Source: Shewanella denitrificans OS217
GTDB lineage: Bacteria; Pseudomonadota; Gammaproteobacteria; Enterobacterales; Shewanellaceae
Direction of reading: 5' to 3'
Assembly (NCBI RefSeq): GCF_000013765.1
Contig: NC_007954.1
Location: forward strand, 682,001 to 746,000
Length of the DNA stretch: 64,000 bases
Under the pieces are notes generated by a model. The model was given only the letters and a program-made list of their open reading frames with translations, made no database searches and had not been told where the DNA came from. Shown here one piece after another: positions 8,603 through 18,362 of the stretch (the first letter of the stretch is position 1; each line of letters begins with the position of its first letter). The position numbers were made by a program, and so were the translations under genes.

Positions 8603-9905
8603 TTAAATCATCTTAAGGTAATCGAGGATAGCCTCGCATTCCTTGTCAGTAAACTTTTCACCAATTACGCCTGTTGACTGTTTATTGTGGGGCAAGGCGG
8701 GATTAAATTCGTCGCTAAAACTGTGGCCTTGATTGCTATTACCCCCAAGGGAAGTATCGAGAATAAAGTAGCCTTCATCCGTGTATAGCTTGCCAGTAGC
8801 TAAGGTTTGCTTAGCGATGTTTTGCAGCTTGGGCGCTTGATAGAGACCTAGGTTGTCCGCATCGAATCGTATGTCACCTAAGAGCACAAATTTGGGCCTT
8901 TGCTGCTGGGTGTTACAGATAAGATCCTTAATGGTCGCCACCGAGCCATTATGCAAATAAGGGGCGGTTGCCCAAACCCCATTTAAGGGTCTGGCTTTAT
9001 AACCTTGACCTGCCTGCAAGCAGTTAGGTCGACCGCCGGATAACTTTTCGATTAGTTTGGGATCTGAAATAACGTTTTCCTTGTACCAGGCCAAGATGGT
9101 TTGCTCAACGGTTGAGCCAAGGGCGAGGGCAAAATTAGCATCACCGCCATCGCTCATTTTAATGCCATTAATTAGGTCGACGTTTTGTGGGTTTTCACTT
9201 TCAAACAATTGGTTGTTAAGCACTTGCTGCGTATCTAAACTGCAGAGTACGGCATCCAATCCTAAGCCTGACGTTTGCCTATCGGTGCGGCCTTGCTCCT
9301 TTCCTGAGGTGTCTATTAAACGTGTCTTCAATATATTGCCTTGGGCGGGATCTGTGCCTATGTCTTGCTGAGGTATTATCACTAAGTCGAGCACTTTCTC
9401 TTCGGTTTGCAGCCGTTGGCCATCTTGGCGGTATTCGATGGGTGTTAAATGTGCCAATAGGGCCGGATCTGAAATCACAGGTAAGTGGCATCCTTGGCAG
9501 CGCTGCTGATACAAGTCCTTGCCAAATTTATAATTTTCATCACTTTCGCTAATGGGCTCAAAGGGCCAAGCAGGGGCGGTGAGGCCTTGATTAAACGCCT
9601 CGCCTTTCAAGAAATTTTCAATCCACACCATATTTTCAATGGGCACAGAAGATTGGAATCGACCCTCGTCTTTAGGGGAGAGCATGTCTACTTGGGCACT
9701 CACACCTATGGACTCGCCGACGTTACGCACCAATGGCTGCATAATAGAGGCATCGTATTGCACCCATTTAAACCAAGATGAGGTCCAGATAAAGGGATAG
9801 TTAACCGGTGCATCTATGGGCTGATAGTTTTCTCTGCGATCAAGGTTTGTGGCGAAGACTTGATTGCCGATACGGTTTAATGCATCGAGGCGGCCATAGC
9901 CTTCC
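8603..9905 (-). pseudogene. Truncated RoxA/cytochrome-c-peroxidase-like haem protein (5' end missing)
   Basis: The frame continues upstream of GTG 9763 without a stop (…PFIWTSSWFKWVQYD…) to about 9905, where homology to the cytochrome ends abruptly in a fragment of an unrelated gene on the other strand. The remaining protein has one haem-binding CQGCH motif and a C-terminal block GVWATAPYLHNGSV with LLGD, typical of the di-haem RoxA-like / cytochrome c peroxidase-related family. The signal peptide and N-terminal part are absent. It is therefore read as a deletion remnant; without a signal peptide haem attachment in the periplasm would not occur. Confidence 0.75.
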
Positions 9906-10264
9906 TGTACCTTAACGAACTCAAGAGTTATCCGCGGCGCTTAAAGATATAGAAAGCCAACGATTGCAAATGTATGAGTTAGCCATGAAGGATCAGCTCA
10001 CCAAACTCTATAACCGTCATTATTTATTTGCCTAATTGCGATCAGCATGATGCCTTTGGCAAAGCCGAGCAACTGCGCCAACAGATTGAGCAACTTAACC
10101 CTCAGGGGATTCATACCACCGCAAGCTTTGGCATCAGCGATCTGACCTCCATGCCTGATGATGCGTGCTTTGATACTTTACTTAAAATTACCGATTACGC
10201 CTTGTATCGTGCTAAAAATGAAGGTCGAAATCGGGTGTTCACCATTTCTATGGCCCAGAGTTAA
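9906..10264 (+). pseudogene. Remnant of a diguanylate cyclase (GGDEF) gene with internal deletion
   Basis: The first fragment (9906 to about 10032) encodes SAALKDIESQRLQMYELAMKD followed by QLTKLYNRHY, the classic start of a GGDEF domain (D-x-LTxLxNR). It runs into a stop. The second fragment, in another frame (about 10031-10264), encodes the end of a GGDEF domain: TTASFGIS, DYALYRAKNEGRNRV. The middle, including the GGDEF/GGEEF signature and metal-binding Asp, is missing, as is everything before the linker helix. The gene cannot make cyclic di-GMP. Its left end abuts the truncated cytochrome gene. Confidence 0.8.
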
Positions 10265-10301
10265 GCCTTGAGGATAGCCAAATTGTGACATGCAGAGAAA
10301 G

Positions 10302-10331
10302 AACTGAGGCGAGTGAAAACTCGCCTCAGTT
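10302..10331. terminator. Hairpin terminator, probably bidirectional
   Basis: AACTGAGGCGAG pairs perfectly with CTCGCCTCAGTT around a six-base loop; flanks are purine-rich before and pyrimidine-rich after. It separates the GGDEF remnant from the minus-strand porin operon. Confidence 0.7.
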
Positions 10332-10382
10332 TCTCCTCCTTGGAGTGTCGTTACAAGCGCGGTGGGAGTTAGTGACAGTCCA

Positions 10383-10793
10383 TTAAAACTTGCCTATCAC
10401 TTTTACAGCGTCTGTAGCATCACTACTATCGACATAACCTATGATGCTTGGATTCGCTGCCACTAACTCCAGCATTTCGGCGACACTGCCCACTTCTTTG
10501 GGTGGCGTGCCTTTACCAGTAAACACTTTTTGAGCCCAATAAGACTTAATTTGAGTCGATGTTTTATTCAGCACCTTGCTATCAAATGCCTCTCTGGCTG
10601 GCACTGAGTTATCCAAATTTAATGGTAGCACGGCAGCACCACTTGGGAAGGTTCTTGATTTTCCCAAATAGATGTTTTCAATTTCTTTTCTATCGAATGT
10701 ATCCCCATTGCTTGGGTGCGCAATCACCACAACTTCGGCAAAAATCGGCAGGGATAGTAAGCTTAATACCAGAGTTAATATTATCTTGTTCAT
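10383..10793 (-). CDS. Short PstS-like (phosphate-binding family) periplasmic protein
   Basis: A 136-residue protein with a clear signal peptide (MNKIILTLVLSLLSLPIFA) and a mature part like one lobe of PstS-type substrate-binding proteins: IENIYLGK near the start, ending IIGYVDSSD. It is about half the size of a full binding protein, which is the usual size for this stand-alone family. It follows the porin gene by 9 bases with the ribosome site AGGAGAGG between, so the two form an operon. A role in anion binding near the outer membrane is possible, but no ligand is shown. Confidence 0.75.
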   Translation of the reverse strand: MNKIILTLVLSLLSLPIFAEVVVIAHPSNGDTFDRKEIENIYLGKSRTFPSGAAVLPLNLDNSVPAREAFDSKVLNKTSTQIKSYWAQKVFTGKGTPPKEVGSVAEMLELVAANPSIIGYVDSSDATDAVKVIGKF

Positions 10794-10802
10794 ATGCCTC
10801 TC

Positions 10803-11879
10803 CTAGAAAACAACATCGACACCGACACTGATGGCTGTAGCATCACCAGCAACTTTAAGTCCTGGTCCACCCTTATCTTTTACGTCGTCATATTGAATTT
10901 TAAATGCTGCAGAAGGATGAAAGTCCCAGCGAATACCTACAGATGTTGTATTGTGTACTTCGCCATCTTCTCCATCATCAAAATTTGAATAGGAAATATA
11001 GGGCATGACCGAATCTATACGGTAGCCGAAGGTGATGAGATAAGTGTCTAAGTTGGTGTTATCTAGCACCAAGCGATTGATTTCAGATAAAATTAGATAG
11101 TTGTCATATTCAACATTAGCCGCTAAGCCATAAAATTTACCTGTACGCTCTGTGCTGCCATTCCATTCTTGCTGCACCCCACCAATATAACGTTCATTGG
11201 TGTATTGCATATGCGTGAGGCGAAGTTCGAACCAATCTTTATTTAACTCAACCACAATACCTTTGATGTCTTTCCAAATTTCTCGGGTATTTTCGAGGAA
11301 GAAAAATTCAGATAATAGCTTATTGGGCTCACTGTCTTCACTGCCAAAATAGACCTGGCCAGAGACTGTCCAATCACCCACGACATAGTTATACAAGCCA
11401 CTGACGCCAGTGTAGTTAAAGATTTGCCAAGTGTAATTATCTGCTGGTGGTCTTATCCAAACATAGGCATAGCCGACGTCGAAAAAGTCGCTGTAATAAT
11501 AGAGAGGTAAGCGTTTTTTACCTGCTTGCACTGTCCAGTTATCGTTTAGCTCATAGGATAAATAAGCCCATTCAAAGCTAGCTGAATAATCGTTAGCGCC
11601 ACGGGAGACGACTTGAGCCGTGGCTCTTAATCCATCCATCAGATCGGCTGAGAACTGCAACCCGAATAAGGTATCAGGATCAAAGGTAATTTCTTCTTCG
11701 TACTTGCCAACTAGCGGGTAGTCAGCTAAAAATGTGGGCCCTAAATCAAATTCAGCAACACCCGTGCCGTCCAAGACTTGACCTCCTACGACAGAGGCAA
11801 ACCCTGAAACATTCACTTCGGCATAAGCAGTTGTACTGAGTAAGATTGAGCAAATACCTAGCGCTATCTTATTTTTCAT
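10803..11879 (-). CDS. Outer-membrane porin-like protein
   Basis: A 358-residue protein with signal peptide (cleavage after AYA, residue 20). The mature part consists of alternating amphipathic strands rich in Tyr, Trp, Asp and Asn and ends in VDVVF, the terminal Phe signature for beta-barrel assembly. It opens with VNVSGFASVVGG, common in small Shewanella/Vibrio porins. It is the first gene of a two-gene operon with the PstS-like protein. Substrate not predictable. Confidence 0.8.
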   Translation of the reverse strand: MKNKIALGICSILLSTTAYAEVNVSGFASVVGGQVLDGTGVAEFDLGPTFLADYPLVGKYEEEITFDPDTLFGLQFSADLMDGLRATAQVVSRGANDYSASFEWAYLSYELNDNWTVQAGKKRLPLYYYSDFFDVGYAYVWIRPPADNYTWQIFNYTGVSGLYNYVVGDWTVSGQVYFGSEDSEPNKLLSEFFFLENTREIWKDIKGIVVELNKDWFELRLTHMQYTNERYIGGVQQEWNGSTERTGKFYGLAANVEYDNYLILSEINRLVLDNTNLDTYLITFGYRIDSVMPYISYSNFDDGEDGEVHNTTSVGIRWDFHPSAAFKIQYDDVKDKGGPGLKVAGDATAISVGVDVVF

Positions 11880-12113
11880 AGAAAACCTTTCAAGTGGTTT
11901 ATATTCAAGCTAAAGACTAGAACAGCTTTTTATAACTGCAATTTTAATTGAAGTTTTTATTAATATTTTTTTGAACTTTAGACAGAAAATGTTGTCGGAG
12001 GGTGGCGGAAAAGTGTTTTACTTAGTGTTAGGTCATTGAATTATAGGTCATTAACTCTTGGTGGTATATTATCCAATGCCGCTTGAATTAAAGTTCAACA
12101 ATAGGAAGTTAAT

Positions 12114-12452
12114 ATGAAGGTTAATGTGAAACGGGCTTTCATTGCCGAAATGGATAGCGCTCAACAATTGTACGAGCAAGGTCAATTTACTAAGGCCTTT
12201 TTCCATCTTGAGCGGGCCCATATTCTGGGGCAGGCTTATGTGATTCCGCATACCCAATCCCATTGGTGGATGCTAAAAGTGGGCCTAAAAACTCATGATG
12301 CCAGAGAAGTGTTAGGTCAAATTCCCCGTATGTTAGCCTCAGTAATTTTTTCTCGCATTTGGGTGCCTGTGGGTAATACCGGTGGCGCCAAGGTCAGTCC
12401 CTTCGAACCTATGGCTATCCCAGAAGATTTAAAAGCTATTTTACAGAAATAG
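12114..12452 (+). CDS. DUF3703-type protein
   Basis: A 112-residue soluble protein. It starts ATG 12114 after AGGAAG. The pattern AFFHLERAHILGQAY…HTQSHWWML…GNTGGA is that of the DUF3703 family, found in proteobacteria often near metal-resistance or redox genes. The several His and Trp residues are conserved in my memory of the family, but no biochemical role is known to me. It is single and convergent with the TonB receptor gene. Confidence 0.75.
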   Translation: MKVNVKRAFIAEMDSAQQLYEQGQFTKAFFHLERAHILGQAYVIPHTQSHWWMLKVGLKTHDAREVLGQIPRMLASVIFSRIWVPVGNTGGAKVSPFEPMAIPEDLKAILQK

Positions 12453-12522
12453 CTTTCATTGCTTTAGGCTTCCATGCTTTTGTGTTTTGATTTAGATTTT
12501 GATTTAGATTTTAGTCAAAGCC

Positions 12523-14655
12523 CTAGAAGCGATAACCTATGTCTAGGCTCAATGAGCGCCCTGGGGCTGCAACTCGTCCAGCGGGAGAGACATCTAAACC
12601 TCTAAAGTAATAGTCATTATCAAACAGGTTGTTAACGGATAAACCGACCTTAAGGCCTTTATTGTCTTGTTTAAAAAACTCGGTACTTATGTTGAAGTTA
12701 ATCACAGTATAAGCGGGGACTTCGCCTTCAGTGCCTGAGACACTTTCGGTGACAGTGTTGGCTAAATCGGCGAAGGATTGACTGTAATAGTAGGCCATTA
12801 AGCCTAAATCTATATCATCAATACTGTAGAGCGCACTGGCCGATAGCTGATGCTTGGAGACTGAAGGCAGTTCATTACCCGCATACTCTCCATCAAGCTG
12901 CTCGGTATCCAAATAGTTATACGCACCGCTTAAGGTTAGCTCAGGTAAAGACAGGGGGGAATAAGTGCCTTCTAACTCAATACCTTGGTTTTTGGTTTGC
13001 CCAATATTGACGAACATGCTGATATTTCTGTCGTATTCGGCTTTGTTTTTAAAGTCGATGCGGTACGCTGCTAGGTTAATATTGCTGCGCTCTGTGGGAG
13101 TAAAACGAATGCCGGCTTCATAGTTCCACGAGAGTTCAGACTCAAGGGTCTGGCCTTTAGGCCAAAGCTGTGAGATCTGCGGCGTTCTGAGTGAGCGCTG
13201 AGCATTGGCATAAGCAAACCAAGCGTCAGTAAACTCATAGCCTAAAGTGATGCCGGGAAGCAGCTCAGTAACATGGTTATCTTGGCTATAATCTTGACCT
13301 AGGTTGGTAAAGGTCATGCGTACGTCTTCGTATCTCAGCCCTGGGGTAACAGACAAGCTGTCATCCAAGAAGCCGATTTTGTTACTGATAAAATAGGCCA
13401 TGGCATCTGTGTCCATCTGCCAGTCACGGGGGCGCACTGCGGCTTGGGTCGATTTTTCTATGTGGTTGAGTTGATAGGTAATATCTTCGTTAACGTAACG
13501 GGCTCCCGCGATAATATGTTGGCTCACGTCACCATCAATAAATAGGCTCATTTTGGGCTCTATGCCGACCACAGTGAAGTCACGGGGGGAATTGCGCAAG
13601 TGAGTGGCTTCTTGGGTGGTGTCGCTCCAGCTGCTGCCTAAATTACCGTCGGTGTCTTTGTTTTTATCGTAAAAATCCCATTGAAAATTACGTGAGCTCT
13701 TATTGCCAAAGGCCGTTAAGTCGAACTCACCGTAGTCTATGGTGTCTGAGCCCGCGAGCACATGGCTGTATTTCATCGATAGGCGTTTAGTGTCGGCCTT
13801 AAACTCATCATTGGGACGCAGGGATTGTTGGCTGTCTGCTTCATAGGCTGCGGTGTGCAGCGCGCCTGGCAACTCAGAGAAAGCATCATAATATTGCAAA
13901 CTGGTATCTAGGCTATTGCGCTCATCGATATTCCAGACGGTTTTTAACAGCAGATTTTTGATGTCTGTGTCTGAGTGCTCACGAAAAGACTCGCCTTTAG
14001 TGATATTGCCATCTAAGCGCAGGGCGAAATCATCATTCACCGCGCCGCCTGTGCTGATATTGGTATCAAACAGGGTTTGGCCTTCACCAAAGAAGGTCAT
14101 GCGTTCATGCAAATGGGTTTCCCAATCATCAGGGATAGGCTTTGAAATCAGGTTAATCACGCCGCCGACATTATTCGGGCCATATTGCACCGATGCGCCG
14201 CCGCGAGCCACGTCAATCCTATCTATCATAAAGAGGGTTGCAGGAAATAAAGATTGGCCCGTGTGCCCATAAGGGGCGAGTGTCATGGGGATACCGTCCA
14301 ACAGCACTTGAGCATAACCACTGCGACTACTGTCTAATCCTCGCACCGAAATATTCGGCAAAATGCCGGTGCCGGTTTCATCTTTAATTTTAAGGCCGGG
14401 TACTTGTTGCAATGCGCTATCTATGGAGTGTACGCCGGTGCGCTCTATTTGATCTGAGGTGATGATGGAGCGGTTACCTGTGTAGGTTTTTAAGTCGGCA
14501 ACTTCTGAGTTACCCAATACGCTACCGCTAACCACTATCACTTCGGGTGTCGATTCTATTTTCTTCGCTTCTGCAGCCACAACTGTGGCGGTAAAACTCA
14601 TGGTAATGGCCATGGCGACGCTGGTTAGTCTGAAGCGATTTTTTGAGTTTAACAT
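12523..14655 (-). CDS. TonB-dependent outer-membrane receptor, FecA-like
   Basis: A 710-residue receptor expected to import a ferric chelate across the outer membrane using TonB energy. Signal peptide to about residue 28; TonB-box-like PEVIVVSG at 38-45; plug domain with ISVRGLDSSRSG, LLDGIPM, IDVARGGASVQYGPNNVGGVINL; then the barrel to the C-terminal DIGYRF. The plug block is of the FecA/ferric-citrate type. A Fur-type site lies 79 bases upstream. The ligand is not identifiable from sequence; citrate is one candidate. Confidence 0.88.
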   Translation of the reverse strand: MLNSKNRFRLTSVAMAITMSFTATVVAAEAKKIESTPEVIVVSGSVLGNSEVADLKTYTGNRSIITSDQIERTGVHSIDSALQQVPGLKIKDETGTGILPNISVRGLDSSRSGYAQVLLDGIPMTLAPYGHTGQSLFPATLFMIDRIDVARGGASVQYGPNNVGGVINLISKPIPDDWETHLHERMTFFGEGQTLFDTNISTGGAVNDDFALRLDGNITKGESFREHSDTDIKNLLLKTVWNIDERNSLDTSLQYYDAFSELPGALHTAAYEADSQQSLRPNDEFKADTKRLSMKYSHVLAGSDTIDYGEFDLTAFGNKSSRNFQWDFYDKNKDTDGNLGSSWSDTTQEATHLRNSPRDFTVVGIEPKMSLFIDGDVSQHIIAGARYVNEDITYQLNHIEKSTQAAVRPRDWQMDTDAMAYFISNKIGFLDDSLSVTPGLRYEDVRMTFTNLGQDYSQDNHVTELLPGITLGYEFTDAWFAYANAQRSLRTPQISQLWPKGQTLESELSWNYEAGIRFTPTERSNINLAAYRIDFKNKAEYDRNISMFVNIGQTKNQGIELEGTYSPLSLPELTLSGAYNYLDTEQLDGEYAGNELPSVSKHQLSASALYSIDDIDLGLMAYYYSQSFADLANTVTESVSGTEGEVPAYTVINFNISTEFFKQDNKGLKVGLSVNNLFDNDYYFRGLDVSPAGRVAAPGRSLSLDIGYRF

Positions 14656-14733
14656 ATGTAATTCCTAGGTTTATTGACTCTGTTTTAATACTTGAAGAGT
14701 AATAAGTCTTAAAGCGAAAGGAATATACTATAC

Positions 14734-14752
14734 GGTAATGAGAATTGTTAGC
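14734..14752 (-). promoter_or_regulatory. Fur box candidate upstream of the FecA-like receptor
   Basis: GGTAATGAGAATTGTTAGC matches 14 of 19 positions of the consensus GATAATGATAATCATTATC and lies 79 bases upstream of the receptor start, a usual place for iron-dependent repression by Fur. Confidence 0.6.
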
Positions 14753-14912
14753 GTTTATGGGTGGGTGGCATTGAATTAATTTAATGTTATGTCCAATGTT
14801 AAATTCTTAATAGTTAAAAAGTCGCTAGGAAGCAGTATTAGTCACAGCGCTAGTTGTGACTTAACTTTTTTATCACAAAGGTAAATTTACGGTAAGGATA
14901 GCATTAAGGGGA

Positions 14913-15713
14913 TTATTTACGATAGCGGGCTGGTGAGTCACCGGTTTGCTGCTTAAACATGTGAATGAAGGCCGAAGGTGAAGCGTACCCTAGGCTGTCG
15001 GCGATATGATTGATGCTATGACCTTGAGCAAGCAAGCTTAATGACAATTGCAGATTGAGACGTTGACGCCAATGGCGATAGCTTAAGCCTGTTTCGGCCT
15101 TTATTAAGCGGGATAGGGTGCGTGATGATGCCCCCAGACGCTGGCCCCAAGTGGCAATGTTGTCCTGATTGGCGGGGTTGTTTTGCAGTTCACCAAAGAG
15201 CTGCATTAGTTTGGGGTGGCTGGAATAGGGCAAATGAAAGGGGGCATTTTTCGCCTCACTGAGCCAGTCTCTGATTAATCTTAGCAACCTTCCTCGAGGG
15301 CCCTGCCAATCAAAGTCGCTGGGTATAAGGCGCGCTTCTTGTATTAAGGCGTGTAAAAACGGCGCCACATTGAGTACGCAAGATTGCTCGGGCAAGGCTT
15401 GGCATTGGGACTCGTCAAGGTAGAAACTGGTTAACCTCACCTCAGTAATGGCAGTCACGCTGTGGCTGATGTTGGAATTCACCCACACCCCTTGTTCCGG
15501 CGTGACTAAATATCTGGCGGCGGGCGTGTTGACTGCGAGCACCCCTTGGCTGGCATAGACGAACTGGCCCCAAAGATGGCTATGGGACATGACATGGCAA
15601 TGGGCTTGCAGCTGCCGATTAACGACAGTGATGGGCTGTAATAACGGCCGAGTCGATTCCATGGAAGGAGCGATTGAAGCAAGTTTTGGCATAAAGTCGA
15701 TATTTTGTGGCAA
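14913..15713 (-). CDS. AraC-family transcriptional regulator, NimR-like
   Basis: A 266-residue regulator: N-terminal cupin-like sensor (HSHLWGQF…GVLAVNT…GVWVNSNISHSV, the arrangement seen in NimR/YeaM-type regulators) and a C-terminal double helix-turn-helix of the AraC type (WGQRLGASSRTLSRLIKAETG; SLGYASPSAFIHMFKQQTGDSPARYR). NimR-type proteins usually control an adjacent transporter. Here a TauE/SafE permease is transcribed divergently, and a Fur-like site lies between the starts. The natural inducer is unknown. Confidence 0.85.
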   Translation of the reverse strand: MPQNIDFMPKLASIAPSMESTRPLLQPITVVNRQLQAHCHVMSHSHLWGQFVYASQGVLAVNTPAARYLVTPEQGVWVNSNISHSVTAITEVRLTSFYLDESQCQALPEQSCVLNVAPFLHALIQEARLIPSDFDWQGPRGRLLRLIRDWLSEAKNAPFHLPYSSHPKLMQLFGELQNNPANQDNIATWGQRLGASSRTLSRLIKAETGLSYRHWRQRLNLQLSLSLLAQGHSINHIADSLGYASPSAFIHMFKQQTGDSPARYRK

Positions 15714-15748
15714 TTGGTCGATATTAAGACGCGCTAAAGTTCAGTTAG

Positions 15749-15767
15749 GATAATGCCTATCATTAAC
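15749..15767 (+). promoter_or_regulatory. Fur-like box in the AraC-TauE divergent promoter region
   Basis: GATAATGCCTATCATTAAC matches 15 of 19 positions of the Fur consensus with both outer arms nearly intact. It lies 36 bases upstream of the AraC gene start and 29 bases upstream of the permease start, so it could govern either or both. Confidence 0.6.
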
Positions 15768-15795
15768 AAGCACGTCTATAGGACAGAGTGTAATT

Positions 15796-16680
15796 ATGGA
15801 ATGGTTAGGAATTTATCTTATATTGGGCGGCGCAGTGGGCGTTATGGCTGGGCTCTTTGGCATTGGCGGTGGCGGAGTCTTAGTCCCGGCCTTTGTGAGC
15901 ATTTTTCTAGCCCAAGGTATGCAAAGTCATTTAGTGATGCATTATGCCATCGCCACTTCAATGGCCTGTATCTTGGTGACCTCTTTTGCCAGCATGCGAG
16001 CACATAATGCCAAAGGCACAGTGCAGTGGCCGATAGTTAACTCTATGGCCCCTTGGATAATACTGGGCACCTTTGCAGCAACCTTTATTGCAACCGCGCT
16101 AAGTACCCAAGTGTTGGCTGGTATTTTCTCTGTGTTTATGCTGAGTGTGGCTATCAAGATGTTAAGGCAAACGAGTTCAGGGCAAGTTCACGACAGTAAA
16201 AGACTCACCCCAAGCAGTATGGGGCTAGCTGGGCTAGGCATAGGCGCGATTTCGGCCTTAGTGTCTATCGGTGGCGGTTCCTTAACTGTGCCTTACTTGA
16301 GCAATAGAGGCATAAACATTAAGCATGCCATCGGCACTTCGGCGGCCATAGGCTTACCCATAGCCATAGCGGCGAGCCTAGGCTACTGGGTTAATGGGCT
16401 GACATCTGCTGAGGCAGCACAAGAAATGGGTATTTATGACATAGGCGCTCAAACCCGCGCTGTAATGGGAGATGGCTGGTGGCAAGTGGCGGCTCAGAGC
16501 CTTGATATGAGTTTAGGTTTTATTTCGGTTCCGGCGGCGGTTTGTGTGGCATTTGGCAGTTATTTCAGCGCTCCCTATGGGGTTGTGCTCGCCCATAAAC
16601 TGCCGGTAGGCTTGCTTAAAAAGCTATTTGCTTGCTTACTGATTATCCTCAGCCTAAAAATGTTTTCCAGCCTAGTGTAA
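15796..16680 (+). CDS. TauE/SafE family membrane permease
   Basis: A 294-residue inner-membrane protein with about eight hydrophobic helices. The two glycine-rich blocks GLFGIGGGGVLVPAF (near 20) and ALVSIGGGSLTVPYL (near 155) are the duplicated family signature. TauE/SafE proteins export sulfite or other small organosulfur and organic anions. It is divergent from a NimR-like regulator with a Fur-like site between. The substrate is unknown; the family name should not be taken as proof of sulfite export. Confidence 0.85.
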   Translation: MEWLGIYLILGGAVGVMAGLFGIGGGGVLVPAFVSIFLAQGMQSHLVMHYAIATSMACILVTSFASMRAHNAKGTVQWPIVNSMAPWIILGTFAATFIATALSTQVLAGIFSVFMLSVAIKMLRQTSSGQVHDSKRLTPSSMGLAGLGIGAISALVSIGGGSLTVPYLSNRGINIKHAIGTSAAIGLPIAIAASLGYWVNGLTSAEAAQEMGIYDIGAQTRAVMGDGWWQVAAQSLDMSLGFISVPAAVCVAFGSYFSAPYGVVLAHKLPVGLLKKLFACLLIILSLKMFSSLV

Positions 16681-16842
16681 AAAATGGGGAGAGAAAATGA
16701 ATGGATAGAATTTTTTATTTTTAAAATATTTTAAAATCAATGTTTTAATTAGTTTTTCACTATCTTCTTATGATTCTCTGCTGCAAACTTTTATTTGCTG
16801 CTATCTTTAATTGACGTCCCCCGTCGAGCTTAAGGAACCCAG

Positions 16843-17496
16843 ATGAACTTCACTCAAAAAAGCGCTATCTTGAGCCTAGTTTTTCTCAGTTTCTCTCCTC
16901 TGTCTGGGAGCTGCGCCCCTCTGGAAGCCGCCACCTTAATCAATCAATCCCTCTATGGTTTTAAACTCTCTATAGTCAATATGCCTGTGGCTTCTGAGGG
17001 CTATTTTTTTAACCTTGGGGGGAGTCATGGTGATAGTCATAGTCAGGCGCAAGGCACAGGGCTTATCTTGAGTCGCCCCCCATTAACTCATGATGTATTA
17101 ACCCCGTTAGCTGTTAACTTTCTGGATGGTGCGGGCTATCAATCCGAGTCTCGATGGACCCTAAGTTATGAATTCGATGACTTTGCCTTGTCATTAGGGG
17201 CTAATATTAATCAACCCTTCTATGCGGACTCACCGCAAATGTTTGAGCAGGCTAATCAAATGCAGGATTACTCCTACTTCAAGGTCGGTGAGCTAAATGT
17301 AGGCGGGGAATACAGGCCGATGGATTGGCTGACCTTTTCATTAAACTTTCACCAAGGTATGGCTGATAACGCTCAAGATGTGTTTGCCCTTGCGACTAAG
17401 TTGGATCTTAATCGCAGTTTTAGTGTGCAATTTATTGGTTTGCTGGGCAGTGATACCAGTAAAGGGGCGCTGTTAAAAACCTCATACCATTTTTAA
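16843..17496 (+). CDS. Hypothetical exported, probably outer-membrane barrel protein
   Basis: A 217-residue protein. Start ATG 16843 follows AAGGAA. It has a hydrophobic signal sequence (cleavage near SCA-PLEA or slightly later) and alternating strand-like segments rich in aromatic residues, and it ends in KTSYHF, the terminal Phe of outer-membrane barrels. No family was recognised. It stands alone between two convergent permease genes, 160 bases after the first, with an AT-rich upstream region. Confidence 0.65.
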   Translation: MNFTQKSAILSLVFLSFSPLSGSCAPLEAATLINQSLYGFKLSIVNMPVASEGYFFNLGGSHGDSHSQAQGTGLILSRPPLTHDVLTPLAVNFLDGAGYQSESRWTLSYEFDDFALSLGANINQPFYADSPQMFEQANQMQDYSYFKVGELNVGGEYRPMDWLTFSLNFHQGMADNAQDVFALATKLDLNRSFSVQFIGLLGSDTSKGALLKTSYHF

Positions 17497-17528
17497 CCGC
17501 AATAGGCCGTGATGTCAGTGATTTTGTC

Positions 17529-18263
17529 TTAGTTAACTAGCGTCAGCACAGATTGTACTGTCAGCACCAAGGCGCTAAGGCTACAGAGGATTAATGTCGC
17601 GCTGCGAGTCTTTTGTTTATCAACTCTGCCCACTAATCTTCCCGCCACAAGAAATCCGAACACCACAGACGGCAGCAGCATGCAGGCAAGCCATAGATGA
17701 CGCCAGCTCAATAAACCTGTGACGGCCAAAATAATTAACGCGATAAGGGAACTGAAGATAAAAAACGCGGACAAGGCGGCGCGAAACTGACTGGCATCTT
17801 TTCCTGAGAGTAAAATGGCCATTGGCGGCCCACCGATGGCAGCGATATTGCCAAAAATACCCGAAATAATCCCCGCAATAAATAAACTGGTGCGATTCAC
17901 TGGCACGCTGAATTTAAACACACTCAAAATCACGGCAATAGCCACAATGGCGGCGATCACTAAGCCTAAGACGGCTTGTGGCGCTAAGATCAATAAACTT
18001 GCCCCAAGAAAGCCCCCGGGAATACGTCCAAGTAACGCATATTGCAGGCCATTAAATTCTAAATGGCCGCGCTCGCGGATCAAGGTGAGCACAGAGATGG
18101 CAAAGCCCATCATGATAACGGGTGCAGGTACCAGATCAGGCTCAACAAGATAAAGTAGCGGACTGGCTACGACGGCTAAACCAAAGCCAATTAGACTTTG
18201 AGTGATGGCGGCAAAGAAGATAATAATCGCCGCTAGGGCAAGGCTCAGGGGATCGATGATCAA
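17529..18263 (-). CDS. TauE/SafE family membrane permease (second copy)
   Basis: A 244-residue inner-membrane protein with seven or eight helices. Family blocks: SLIGFGLAVVASPLLYLVEP near the start and IFGNIAAIGGPPMAILLSG in the middle. It is shorter and clearly different in sequence from the permease at 15796, so not a recent duplicate. Transcribed toward the hypothetical barrel gene. Substrate unknown. Confidence 0.82.
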   Translation of the reverse strand: MIIDPLSLALAAIIIFFAAITQSLIGFGLAVVASPLLYLVEPDLVPAPVIMMGFAISVLTLIRERGHLEFNGLQYALLGRIPGGFLGASLLILAPQAVLGLVIAAIVAIAVILSVFKFSVPVNRTSLFIAGIISGIFGNIAAIGGPPMAILLSGKDASQFRAALSAFFIFSSLIALIILAVTGLLSWRHLWLACMLLPSVVFGFLVAGRLVGRVDKQKTRSATLILCSLSALVLTVQSVLTLVN

Positions 18264-18362
18264 GGAGAAGGCCTAAAGTAAACTTGCCGAAAATTTGGGT
18301 TAGCGCATTGTTAGCCAACTAACCCTGTGTTACTTGCTAGGTATGACTTTGCTTAAGCGGGT

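Noticed and set aside
9057..9781. Plus-strand ORFs opposite the cytochrome remnant
   Set aside because: They are shadows; the minus strand encodes CQGCH and other family blocks.
10028..10264. A short stand-alone gene of 78 codons
   Set aside because: It is the C-terminal end of a GGDEF domain without the catalytic core and follows another fragment of the same domain.
14840..14861. Hairpin AGTCACA/TGTGACT as a terminator
   Set aside because: A T-run exists only on the plus side, where no upstream gene needs termination; kept as unexplained.
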